DNA from: Bryoerythrophyllum caledonicum
Taxonomy: Eukaryota > Streptophyta > Bryopsida > Pottiales > Pottiaceae
Length of the DNA: 64,000 nt
Assembly (NCBI GenBank): GCA_963971425.1
Contig: OZ020517.1
Span: forward strand, 9,302,501 to 9,366,500
Direction of reading: 5' to 3'
The notes beneath the pieces are model-generated. The model had not been told where the DNA came from. It made no database searches and saw nothing but the letters and a program-made list of their open reading frames with translations. This document shows, one piece after another, positions 13,336 through 23,689 of the stretch. A program made the position numbers and the translations under genes. Each line of letters opens with the position of its first letter. The stretch's first letter is position 1.

Positions 13336-13697
13336 ACCTGGTTGATCCTGCCAGTAGTCATATGGACGTCTCAAAGATTAAGCCATGCATGTGTAAGTAT
13401 AAACTCTTTTGTACTATGAAACTGCGAATGGCTTATTAAATCAGTTTTCTTCGATGGTACCTTGGCTACTCGGATAATCGTAGTAATTCTAGAACTAATA
13501 CGTGCACAAACTCCCGACTCAGCTGGCCAGGAAGGGACGTATTTATTAGATAAAATGCCGATGCCAGTATTGCGGTGAATCATGATAACTTGTTGAATCG
13601 CGCGGCCTCTTGCGAGCGTCGTGGTTTCATTCAAATTTCTGCCCTATCAACTTTCGATGGTGGGATAGAGGCCTACCATGGTGGTAACGAGTGATGA
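13336..13697 (+). rRNA. Truncated, diverged 18S rRNA 5' fragment (pseudogene)
   Basis: It begins with the universal 18S 5' end ACCTGGTTGATCCTGCCAG and continues colinearly through CTCAAAGATTAAGCCATGCA, GTACTATGAAACTGCGAATG, GTAATTCTAGAACTAATACG and GGGACGTATTTATTAGATAA to GGTGGTAACGAGTGATG, where homology stops. It therefore covers roughly the first 380-390 nt of 18S, with substitutions and small indels. It has an exact mature 5' end and a missing 3' part. It lies inside the MULE-like element, so it is not part of an rDNA unit and is not a functional rRNA. Confidence 0.92.
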
Positions 13698-14040
13698 GCC
13701 TCACCTTTCACGTGTCGATGGCCTGTCATGAGCTCGTGTCGATGGCCTGTGTCGAGCTCGTGACTTTGCAGGAGGGAGTGTTGTCAACCTGTAACGCGAG
13801 GGGGTGGGGAGAAGTGTTTGCTACTGGTGCCAAGTTCCGCCGGGTCAGGCCCACCTTGTCCGGCATCGGTGCACACATTGTGTTGACTTGCAGTCCCACT
13901 GAGATTTCGGTGCCGAAGTGTATGGTTTTTGGTGCTGAAGTATGGAAAGTATTATCAGGGTTTCGGTGCCGAAGTATGGAAAGTGTTGATGTTCAAGGGA
14001 GCACCTTAGTGCCGCATGATCCACACGAGCTCATGCGGCC

Positions 14041-14513
14041 GCGACACGACACGACACAGCACAGGCGGCCGCACCATCGACAGTGTGCCATATTATTCAG
14101 TGTCGAGCATGAGCTCATAATTTTCAGTGTGCCATATTATTCAAATGTATGTGAAGTGCCGAAGTGTATGGTTTAGGTGCCGAAGTGTATGCTAGTGTTT
14201 AGGTGCCGAAGACTCAAATATGATCAAGGTTTCGGTGCCGAAGGACTCAAAGTATGATCAGGGTTCCGGTGCCGAAGTATGGAGAGTGCCGATGTTAATG
14301 TGAGAGTGCCCATGTTCATTTGAGAGTGCCGAAGTTCATGTGAGAGTGTCGTTGTTCATGTGAGCACTGAGAATGCCGATGTTTATGTGAGAGTGCCTCA
14401 TCACAGCTCGACACAGGCAGCCGCATCATCGCACAGTGTGCCGTATTATTCAGTATCAAGCATGAGCTCATACTATTCAGTGTGCCATATTATTCATATA
14501 TATGCTAGTGCAG
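14041..14513 (+). repeat. Duplicated segment and short minisatellite
   Basis: A segment of about 110 bp at 14045-14155 (ACACAGCACAGGCGGCCGCA... to CATATTATTCA) recurs in diverged form at 14401-14513. Between them, 14281-14398 holds about five degenerate copies of a unit like GAGAGTGCCGATGTTCATGT, roughly 22-24 bp each. This is non-coding spacer of the MULE-like element. Confidence 0.7.
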
Positions 14514-15233
14514 ATGTGTATGCCTGTGTCGCGGCCGCGGTGTGGGCCTGGAGGTTACACTGAGGTTGGAATGTGAGGTTCCAAGTATTGATCGCGACCT
14601 TCACTTCACTTCAATTATTTTTGACACCGAGGGCCTTTGGTGGCGAAGAAGATGATCCAGCAGGCCAAATTTTTCTAGAAATAACGTTTAAGGTCAAAGT
14701 AATATTGACATCCAGTATGGTTCAACGCATAATCATAGAAACCTGTGAGTCTCGGCTGCTAGCTCCCGACGTCTACTTGAGAACTCTATTGCACATCATC
14801 ATGTCATTGAGAACTTAGGTGACCACAGGGCTTTCGGTGCTGAAGGACGAAATTAGTAATGAGTTCACGACTTTCTGCATCAGATGATGACGTGGGTGCT
14901 TTTAGAACTTGACAAGTCCGTTATGGAAATTTAATATATTGTGTCCCGATCCGTGGCCTTCGGTGCCGAAGGACCCTCTCTTCCAGACTTTTGATAATCG
15001 CTCGTTTGCAGCTTTTTTGATTTTGAAGGTTGAGGCTGGCAAAGTTTCTTTATCTGGAGATCTACTTCTAGCCTGATTTTTATCCTTCGGTGCCAAAGGC
15101 AGTTTCACAATTATTTTATTTTCCCATTCCGATCTCGACTCTGAAAAGTGATGCTTGTTGAAATGGTTTGATCTGTAAGCGTTGATTTCTTGGTCCATTG
15201 TCTTTTGTTCTAACATGGAATTACAATTTGCAG

Positions 15234-18200
15234 ATGGACGTTAACGAGAAGATACGGGAAGTCACTGTTCAGGCTACACATGGGAGAGATCAGGCTGACG
15301 GTGAAAGAATTGCTTCGCTAGAGGACGAGGTTTCGCTTAGAGTCGAGGATGTAATTGGAGGCTCGGTTGTTATCGGCGACTCACCTAATCAGGAAGGTGC
15401 AGCGGCTCTAGCGGGCGAGGCGATAGCTGGAGGCCAATCAAAGAGCATTGATGGTTTGGGTGGAAACAACAGTATGAGTCACCTAACCGTAGATGAGGCT
15501 GAAGACGCATTCAAACTAAAGGAAAAACTTGATTTGAATTCAATCATTCAAGAATTAAGGTTCAATCCATTTTCTCAATCCAGGTTGAAGATTCTATTGT
15601 GCAGGATGATACCTCTACCATTAGTTCGACCACTTCTGCTCTCCGATGTCAGAAGGTTGGAGTATGAGTTTGTTCATGGATACCATGAGGGTGACCGTGT
15701 ATTTTATGTTTCCATTACCGACAACAATGGAAACAGTCGCCAGGTTGATGACGAGATTATCAAAACTTGGGACCTCCAATGGGTGTATGAGAACGACGAT
15801 TTTGAATCGGAACTGTTAAAACATGCCAGTTGGTCCCAGCTCTCTTGTAAGATGTTCTTTATCTGGGACGGCAATCACAGGCATCAGGCCTGATCAGGAT
15901 ATATTTCACGCATGCATTTTGCGGATCGGAAGTGGCATTACTCGGTAGACTCTTTCGTATTGAATTCCAAGGGGAGTACTGGGATTTTACTTAATGCAAT
16001 GAATGACATCAATCGGTGAGTTTTCAAGACACATGTTCAAGGTCAATTACCAATGGTTTTTCGTTGGATTTTTATGGCTAGATATTAACGAATATGATGT
16101 TCTCACTTCTAGCTCTACTAAGAACGCTCATGTGAAGACTAATCTAGTCCATCGTTTGCACCGCATCAACACGTATGGACAATTGAAGCTAACCAATTTT
16201 AAGGACCTTCTCACCCACGAAGAATATAAGTCCTGTGAGAATCGGCCCAAGACTACGGCTTGGTATCCTCTGACATCAGAAGTATTCATCAAGTTTTTAA
16301 ATCGGGTATAGTTTCCTAAATTTTTTGGATTCAGAATTTGGGTTGACCATTTAGATATGCTCGATGAGCTAAATTGTATGGTATTTGCAGCATGAGGTTG
16401 CCGCAGCTGCAGATGAAGCAGGTCGACTCTATTTGGAGCGAACTTCTCCATAGAACAGGACTTCTCAAGGTATTCACAACGCAATGAATGAAGCATCCGT
16501 CGCAAAGTTAAAAAGTTTCAGGACAAAATTCGACAAAATGGCAACAGTGGCTAATCCAAAGCATGGCCCCGAATTCTTGGATGCGGTCAGTTCTCCTCCA
16601 CTCTCTAATTTATGTTCTAATTCAATTTGATTTCATTCTATTGAGATATCTACTCATGCTTGCAGATTAACTACCATTGGTCCAATTTCAAGAAGCCGGA
16701 GATGTCTTTAGAATAACTACAGAAGGTTTCGGGAACTACTGTGCCATTGCAATTCAAGGTTCGTTGGTTGCAATGGTGGAACGCTGGCGAAATGAATCGA
16801 GTTGCTCTAAGATTCCCACCTACTGGAGTGACAGATGAGAAACTCGATGTTTGGTTGCACAAAGCTTCGTTTTGGGCTGAGGTAAGTCATGTCGTTGCTT
16901 CAATCATTATATCTACTTCTCTGTAAGTATGATCACTAATGTGGTTCTCTTTAATCTATCAATTGGAGGCCGCGACAGTAAGAGTCGTTAAAGAGACTCT
17001 AGCATTGGAGAAGTTGAATGTGGACTGGGAAACGAACTCCAATGTTGACGAGATTGCTAATTACATTGAGAAGTACTGTATCATTGTATGGGACCAAGCC
17101 TTCTACTCTATATTCAGAAAGCAAGGAGGATTCGATCGGACAGCTATCTTCCTCAAAAATGAGGGAAATGAAAAGGCCATGCAACGACTCGTTTACCGGT
17201 AAGTTCACCTCATGTGTATATTGTCTTAATGAAATTGACTTTGATAAGTTAGCTTCAATACTTAAGAATTTGTAGTTTTATGATTTTTGGATTTATTTCT
17301 GCGAGAGAATAATTTGATTTCTTTGGTGCCAAAAGGGAGTCCGGAGTTACATGGAAATTTAGATCCAAATCATGTATATGAAATGTCTAATGACCCCTTT
17401 TTATTGTGTAGATATTTTAAAAGAGAACTGCACAGCAAAGGTGTCATTGATCGAAAATCAATGCCCAAGTTTTTCGGCGCCTGGACAGAAAAGGGTTCAA
17501 TGTGTATGCTTACCGCTGCCCAACTACGAGCGTTCAATTCATCCGAGCACCAGTCCTGTCCATGGTACCTTGAGTGCCCTCGCAAGTTTGCTCCAGCGGA
17601 CGAGGAGAACGAGAAGGCTAAACAAGCACCACCTGCTGAACTAGTTCAGGATCTCCATGATCTTGCAGAAGACTTAACCGATTTAACTGAGCCAATTGTA
17701 ATTGTGACAAAGAAGGGTGGCAAAAAGGCTTTGGAGTCGATGGAGGGGAAGAAGAAGAAGGATCCAACAGTTGGTAAGAAAGCGAAAGCTAGTGTCTCTA
17801 AGGGGAAGGAATTGGAATCATCCACAGTTGAAGTGGACCAGCCTCATGTTCCTTCAGCTACAACTACAGTTCCATCTCAAGTTCATACGGTGACCGACAC
17901 TCCTTTGTACCCTCCTGAATTGCTTTCTGTCACGACTGAGGAATTTGCTGCTTTGCAGCTCTATGCCAAGAGCTTCACACGCACTGTTACACACGGGATT
18001 GAGGCAACCGTTTTACCATTGTGTACTTCTATTCCGACGCTCATTGACTTCATGGTTTCGAATCATCAACTTCCTCCAGAGTGGTTGAAAATCTTGTCTT
18101 TTGCTCAAAAGGTATTAAATTCAAACCTCTCGTACTAATTGTACTTAATTAATTTTTAAGATCATATACATGTGCATAGTTTTCCATGATACTGTTGTTG

Positions 18201-19563
18201 ATTATATATGCCCTCTGTGCTAGGCTGGTCGAGGGATGGAGTGGCGTCTTGGTGGAATTCCCAAGCGTGAGGCTTGCCTCGATCTCATTATAGCGGACAT
18301 GCCAGATGGTTTGCCCATTCCTGGTTTGTCCCTTCGCCACTCAGTCATTCCAAAATAGAATGATTTTACAGAGGACTGGTCGGAGCCAATTTTTGAGTTT
18401 GCTAGAGACACTTTCCAGGATGACGGAGCTATTGTACTCTTCCATCCTGATAATCCAACCGTTCGTGAAGCAACAGACTCCTTTGCAGAGGCCTACGGAT
18501 TTGCGCCCCTCCATGATTGGTGGGGCGTTAACGAGATGCATCTCACGTCTTACAAGAGTGAGAAGTGCACTGTAAGTTTGACACCACACTTAGTCCATCT
18601 TGGGGTTCAATTTAATTTCATTTCCTTTATCCTTCTCATTTTTTTATTTTTGCAATACGCAGACAAAGCGGTTCTGGATCATTCTTTTCATCAAGACATC
18701 CTATAAAGATAAGGTTCATTCAAGGTTTTCAATTGAGAAAAACTTGGATGTTAGCAAAGTGGAGACTGACATCGTTGGTGAGGGAGTTCTCCATAACTTT
18801 TTGACCGCCAAAATGTCATTGAAGAATGGAGACGTACCTTGGCGAGGGGCTAGAGAAAAGAGCCCTATTCTACTCCAAATGTTGATAGAAAGCTTCTCGC
18901 AACCAAGGCATGTTGTCCTAGACTGCAACGCATCTACCGGTAACTTCTTCTACTTTCTATTTTCTTCAATCTTGTTCTATCATCACTCATTATTTACAAG
19001 TCTAATGGTGTCCTCAATGATCCTAGGTGCGAGCGTGCATGCTTGCAAGAAAACTGGGCGCCATGTGGTTGTCTTGGAGGCCGAAGCAGACATCTTTAAA
19101 GTTGTGCTTGCCCCTCTCGAATCATTGGAGATGTTAGAGGACTTAATGCAGAAGAAACGGAAAGAACCGGATCTTCTGGCAACTCCCTTGTGGTTAGGCC
19201 TCTTAAAAGGGTCCCTAAAAACCGATTGAGTAAGTAAGTCAAATCCTTGCATTCTCATTGTTCTGGTGAATTTCCTATCCTACAAATTATCATTGTTGTA
19301 GTATAATTTCTCACTTCTCTTCACTAATGTAACAATGTTTTCTTAATTAGTTTGGTAGATCAAATGAAGAGTCTGCCTAGCCCGATGTCTTTGCCTTGTT
19401 ATATTGAGGCTATTGCGGTTCAGCTCGGGGAGATTCAAACGCCACATCGTGCGCCAATTTCACGAGTATATGATAGTAGAGTGCACAAATATCTTGATTT
19501 GGAGGCTGTGGAAGCTTTAGACGATGGATCTAGTGCTGGATCAGCCAGTGCTGGAAGTTCCTA
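15234..19563 (+). pseudogene. Transposon-borne ParB-like plus permuted beta-class DNA methyltransferase-like gene, decayed
   Basis: ATG at 15234 follows a TTTGCAG acceptor-like site. Exons I can trace are about 15234-16013, about 16030-16305, 16391-16585, 16666-16881, 16969-17198, 17412-18111, 18224-18571, 18663-18939 and 19027-19229, with a possible tail at about 19350-19563. Joins from 16305 to 19229 all keep phase. The N-terminal part has FFIWDGNHRHQAW, recalling the GNHRxxA motif of ParB/Srx domains. A Lys-rich linker (about 17690-17820) follows. Exons 18224-19229 show DLIIADMP (like motif IV, DPPY), a variable stretch, then EKSP..L...LI and VVLDCNASTGAS...GRHVVVLEAE (like motif I and its flanks). 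Motif IV before motif I is the permuted beta-class order. Stops at 15891, 16451, 16714 and 18356 break it. The fold is inferred from motifs; activity and target are unknown. Confidence 0.6.
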
Positions 19564-19850
19564 AATCACCAGGGTTGTTGGTAGGCTTACGGCTACTTCA
19601 GTATGTTTTATTTTGTGCAATTTTGTTTCCTGACCATGCGACGGTTACCATTGTTTTTTCTTTTAATTTTGAACTTAATAGTGCGACTAAAAGGGCCACT
19701 ATTTTTGTGTTCTAATACATCTTAAAGCCGTTGCATTGCAAGTCCAAGAACTCTATTTCCTGAATTTTGAGTATTTGCTCCCCTTGATCCCACGCATCTC
19801 TAATCTTGATTTTTGTCACTAGTTATTTTTAAACGACAACCAACAAGCTT

Positions 19851-19864
19851 CTTCGGCACCGAAG
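19851..19864. repeat. Palindrome near the right end of the element
   Basis: CTTCGGCACCGAAG is the reverse complement form of the motif clustered at 12783-15096. It lies about 470 bp inside the right terminus. Confidence 0.65.
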
Positions 19865-20282
19865 GTTGCTCTGACCTTTTTTTCTAGTTAATTTGTTGTT
19901 TGTCTGAGTTCTTTGCCTTGTCTCGTATATATCTCTAAATTTCTATAAACTTACTTCACTCATTGCGGTTTTCTGATTTTCCCAATACCCCAACTAACGT
20001 CTTTCATTTCCAAGTCATTTAAAAATCTGAGTCTTAACATCCTTAAAAACATCACCATTTATGGACAAAGTCATTCATCTCCATTCATCCATGCAATCTA
20101 TCATCCATCTACATTCATCTTTGTTCTCCAAAGACATAGAATAATGGCCTAAATACCACCATTACTCTACTTTTAATGACTTATTTCTTCAATGGATGTA
20201 GGATTCTCGATTAAATTTTTAACTAAACTTCAAACAAATTTCTAGGTAATTGGCCTAAAATTTCAAAAATATTACCTCACTG

Positions 20283-20330
20283 CTCACTGCTCACTGCTCA
20301 CTACTCACTGCTCGCATGTTAGCAACCCTG
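20283..20330 (-). repeat. Right terminal inverted repeat of the MULE-like element
   Basis: Read on the minus strand it begins CAGGGTTGCTAACATG, then GAGCAGTGAG and four more TGAGCAG or TGAGTAG heptamers. It matches the left end at 5697-5740. Confidence 0.85.
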
Positions 20331-20584
20331 GGTACATAGTGTCCACCCTCGAAAAGGGGAAGTAGTTCCATACTACTAACCCATGCCCGGTGGGCATGGA
20401 CTTAGTGGTGGAATGAACGGACACTTTATCCACACGGCCCCCTTCGGGAACCGGCGTTCTTCTTCTTGTACTTGGAGTTGAGAGTGCCCATTCATGAAAG
20501 CACCACATTGAAATAAATAATTTTAAGGTTAGCCTACCCCCCATATTGTATTCCTTCTCAAATGTTACACCGAAGTCATTTTGA
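20331..20584 (+). mobile_element. Displaced 3' UTR tail of the LINE, with TSD copy
   Basis: It starts with the right copy of the 10-bp target duplication (20331-20340). Because the target is LINE 3' UTR, this segment should be the rest of that UTR. It contains a small GC-rich hairpin, CCATGCCCGGTGGGCATGG (about 20381-20399), and AATAAATAATT near 20512. I cannot fix the exact 3' end of the LINE without another copy. Confidence 0.6.
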
Positions 20585-20830
20585 GGTGCGCACGTCCCCT
20601 GCAAGCGCGCGCGCCGCCTTCATAAGCGTGCACCCGGTCCCTAACCGTGCGCACCTGATAAACAGGTGCGCGGGCGGCCGACCACGGTACGCGCCTAACC
20701 GCAAATGTTGCGCGCCCGGATCCTAACGATACGCACCCGACCATCAATGATACGTGCTCGATCCTCAATGGTACGCCCTTGGCCTCAAATGGTGCTTGTG
20801 CGGCCCAAAGGTGTGCGCACCTGCCCTTAT
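20585..20830. repeat. Degenerate 21-bp GC-rich minisatellite, about 12 copies
   Basis: The consensus is close to GGTACGCACCCGACCCTCAAT; units start with GTGCGCAC, GTACGCGC, GATACGCAC and similar. Units vary by several bases. GC content is far above the flanks. It follows directly after the presumed LINE tail. Confidence 0.75.
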
Positions 20831-21199
20831 GACATCACATAGAAAGTGGTATGACGTATCAGCATACGTATTTTTACCATGAAGTAAGTTGTAAATTCGA
20901 TTCAGGATTTGTAAATAAAAAATTACACGCAAGTGTCTGCTAAAAAGTGTTGTCCGTGCGTCAGTTCGACCGTTCACTGTCTTTGGGCCCCTGTCTGTCT
21001 ATGTAGACAACCTTGACTGTCAAGTTCAGAGTCACAAATATATATATGATATGAATGAAAATTTGTTGTACAAACTATAATTTGAACACAATAGGTTAGT
21101 CCAGTTAAACCTTGAAGGTTTTTGAGGCTTTAAGAGTCAACATACGGAGTTTTATGCTCGGTTCGAGGATAACTTGAGACTCTAAAATGTCTCAAATTA
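20831..21199. other. Unassigned AT-rich spacer
   Basis: I see no coding frame, RNA gene or repeat ends that I can support here. Confidence 0.5.
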
Positions 21200-21622
21200 A
21201 TGAATATGGCATTCTCCCAATTATCGTATGAAGAAAGCTCAAGCTCCCACACAAGCCGCTACTACTCTTCGGGTATGGAGATTCATGGCAAACCTCTACG
21301 TATACAATTGTTGGAGAGGAAGATCTCACCGAAAGAGGAACGCTTGAGAAGGAAAAGGGCTTTCAAGGACTTGAGCACGAGAAGAAAAAGGGCCTTGGAG
21401 AACGGCTTGCAGCATGACCATGCCAACTCCCAAGCATTGATAGAGATGTTTCAAGACTACAATGTTCCATCGAATGTTATTGAGGCAATGGTAGAGGAAG
21501 ATATGGATGCATTCACTTTGATAATCTATCCTGATGTCACAATGCTGCTCGAGCAACTACAGTGGAAGCACAAGTTGAACATCAAGCTTGGACTGGCCGA
21601 AAGAATGAAGCAAGCCATTTAG
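21200..21622 (+). CDS. Small ORF of unknown function, 140 aa
   Basis: ATG at 21200, stop at 21620-21622. The N terminus is Ser/Tyr-rich; the middle is strongly basic (KEERLRRKRAFKDLSTRRKR). The C-terminal 60 residues, ending GLAERMKQAI, look helical and faintly recall a SAM-like module (acidic EEDMDAF, then hydrophobic spacing). It may be a fragment of a larger gene or of a transposon. Conservation has not been tested. Confidence 0.35.
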   Translation: MNMAFSQLSYEESSSSHTSRYYSSGMEIHGKPLRIQLLERKISPKEERLRRKRAFKDLSTRRKRALENGLQHDHANSQALIEMFQDYNVPSNVIEAMVEEDMDAFTLIIYPDVTMLLEQLQWKHKLNIKLGLAERMKQAI

Positions 21623-23059
21623 GCTGTAAGAGGGCCATGCCATCCTTGGTGATGGTCAAGTCAACAGTTCTAGATTTTATACAAATCACTCTCATATTAA
21701 GTTTGGAGTTTTATTTTTTTATATTATACGGGAGGCAACAAACAATAGTGAAATATACGTAGCGTACTAGTTAGTGTAACTGCAAGGAGATTCTCTTTAT
21801 TTTTTCCCACATTCGACCCTCGACCACTTCGTATCAAAACATTGTATTAATTATCATATAATTATGTAAATTGCTTTTAGAATCGTGCATGCAAAAAAAA
21901 ATTGAATGCAGAAGTAGTGACGTTGGTTTTATCAAAATCCCTACCTTCCTTTCAGTTTGAAGTTAGTTCTGGAATATGAGAGCTCACTGGTTTTTTGATT
22001 GCCCTCTTGATATCCATGGAGTTGAACGATTGAGTCATGAAGTGTTTTCCGTTGAATGGTAACTTAACATGTCTCCCATGTGTTGATGGTCAAGTGAGCT
22101 TACAAGTCCATTGAGCTTCCCATTGAGGTCTTTGTAATTACGCTGAATCTTTGTGATGGCCCAAGTATCCGATCACAAACACATAATGTACAAGGTGCAA
22201 ACATGAAATAATAATTTAGAAGACACAACACGAGGTCATGAATCTATCAACCAAACAAGTTTTATATTAAAAGAGGAGCCAGAGTATGCTTGAAGCTACA
22301 GATGCTTGCTACATCAGAAGAACACACCACACTAACACAGTTTGCTAGCAAACGAAATGTATTTAATCACTAGAAGACAAGACTCTTGACTCATCACCCG
22401 ACTCACTTATCACCGTCACCGGAACTAAAAGGCTACCAATCTTCCGCACAACAATTCTTCTTTTTGTCGCTGTATTTCCATCCGTTGATGCACCACTTTT
22501 CTTCATTGGTGTTGTCTTCTCAACTGTCTTCAACGTATCAAAAACCAAAACACCAACAAGACAAACAATATTATGCTATGTAAGAATTACCAAGTTACAA
22601 AATGCATGTCCAGCAAAGAAGCTTACAAGCATTTTGCACCTTCGCCTGTAATTGTAAGGCATGGGACCATTGCAATCCCCGTTACTTTTTATGCTTGGTT
22701 GTACAGTACATTATGATGTATAATGATGCTAGTTGTAGTCCCAAGCTTCGAATCATCAACTAAGCTGGATCGGCCATCCACTTCTATACCCTTCCTACAT
22801 TCCATGGAGGAAAATATAGTTGGAGTTCTCCTAATGAATTCACCAATACATTCATAAAGCATGACTACATATTTAATCACATTGTCTCTCTAAGCCATTA
22901 TGTATTTTTTACAATTTGAAAGATGGTTTTCGAAAAGAAAGTATGGACTTTTATTTATGATCAATGTATTAATGGTTCAACTTCTTATCTAAGTTAATTC
23001 TATGATATTGAAAAATAGAATTCTATTTATGTTTGATAAGATTATATTAATCCACAATT
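21623..23059. other. Intergenic, no supported feature
   Basis: AT-rich sequence. Short open frames on both strands look random, and no TIR or tandem array is evident. Confidence 0.5.
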
Positions 23060-23689
23060 CTATAGTATTAAGCAACAACCAACCTCTTCAATGCTATTGG
23101 ATTCTCTCTTAAGATGGACCACCTTTCTAATGCCATAATTGCATGATTCCTTGGTCACATCTATAACCCCTTCTTCAATATCTTGATAAATTCGTTTTGT
23201 AATGTTGAAAAAAACTTCTTGAACATTGTGAGAAGATTTTGCTGATGTCTCCATGAACATCAAACCATTATCTTTGGCAAACTCTTCGCCTTCATGTGTG
23301 GAAACAACTCTTTCATGTTCATTGTCACACTTATTGCCAATCAACATGATGGTTGTGCTAGGATTGGCTTCTTCTCGAATATCTCCCAACCAACTTGCGA
23401 GGTGATCAAAGGACAATCTTTGGGTGACGTCGTACACCAATAACACACCACAAGTTCCCCTATAAAATGATCTTGTGATTGAACGGAAGATTTCCATACC
23501 CGCAGTATCAGCGATTTGGAGTTTGATGCGTTTTTCATCAATCTTGATTGTTTGAAATCCTACCTCCGCACCTATGGTTAAGTCATGCACATGGTAAAAT
23601 TCATTGTTGATAAACTTTCCTTGTAGACATGATTTTCCAACCCCTGAATCTCCAACAATAATATACCTGAACATATATGCATATGACAT
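23060..23689 (-). CDS. Divergent intronless Rab2-like small GTPase, 209 aa
   Basis: The start is the ATG at 23689 because MSYAYMFRYIIVG matches the canonical Rab2/RABB1 N terminus; the frame upstream of it is AT-rich and not Rab-like. The P-loop GDSGVGKS, switch-I VHDLTIG, GNKCD and ETSAK are intact, and NHLASWL-type Rab2 segments are recognisable. The G3 motif is unusual: IADTAGME replaces the normal WDTAGQE, so the catalytic Gln is Met and the invariant Trp is Ala. The C terminus is GCCLIL, ending in CLIL (CaaL) rather than the usual Rab double-Cys end. Rab2 proteins direct ER-Golgi and endosomal traffic. No intron is present, which suggests a retrocopy that kept its frame. It may be a functional paralogue or an unexpressed copy. 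Confidence 0.85.
   Translation of the reverse strand: MSYAYMFRYIIVGDSGVGKSCLQGKFINNEFYHVHDLTIGAEVGFQTIKIDEKRIKLQIADTAGMEIFRSITRSFYRGTCGVLLVYDVTQRLSFDHLASWLGDIREEANPSTTIMLIGNKCDNEHERVVSTHEGEEFAKDNGLMFMETSAKSSHNVQEVFFNITKRIYQDIEEGVIDVTKESCNYGIRKVVHLKRESNSIEEVGCCLIL

Larger units (their letters stand above)
12783..15096. repeat. Cluster of CTTCGGTGCCGAAG palindromes
   Basis: Full or near-full copies occur at 12783-12802, 12975-12990, 13905-13918, 13961-13974, 14230-14244, about 14265-14279, 14957-14972 and about 15082-15097. Half copies (GGTGCCGAAG or one-base variants) lie at about 13931, 14152, 14176, 14198 and 14831. The spacing is irregular, so this is a dispersed motif and not a tandem array. 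The cluster lies just upstream of the methyltransferase-like gene. I saw no full copy outside 5697-20330. Confidence 0.75.
5697..20330. mobile_element. 14.6-kb Mutator-like (MULE) DNA transposon carrying transposase and methyltransferase-like genes
   Basis: The termini are inverted repeats of about 40 bp. The left begins CAACGACGCTAGCATG and the right, read inward, begins CAGGGTTGCTAACATG. Both continue into runs of a TGAGCAR heptamer. A perfect 10-bp duplication (5687-5696, 20331-20340) flanks the element, and the target is the 3' UTR of the LINE. Inside are a SWIM-domain transposase gene (minus, 6838-10462) and a ParB/methyltransferase-like gene (plus, 15234-19563). Between them lies 4.8 kb with an 18S rRNA fragment, minisatellites and repeated palindromes. 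Superfamily assignment rests on the TSD length, the TIRs and the transposase. Confidence 0.87.

Noticed and set aside
20585-20830. CRISPR-like appearance of the 21-bp array
   Set aside because: Units are contiguous without unique spacers, and the genome is eukaryotic.
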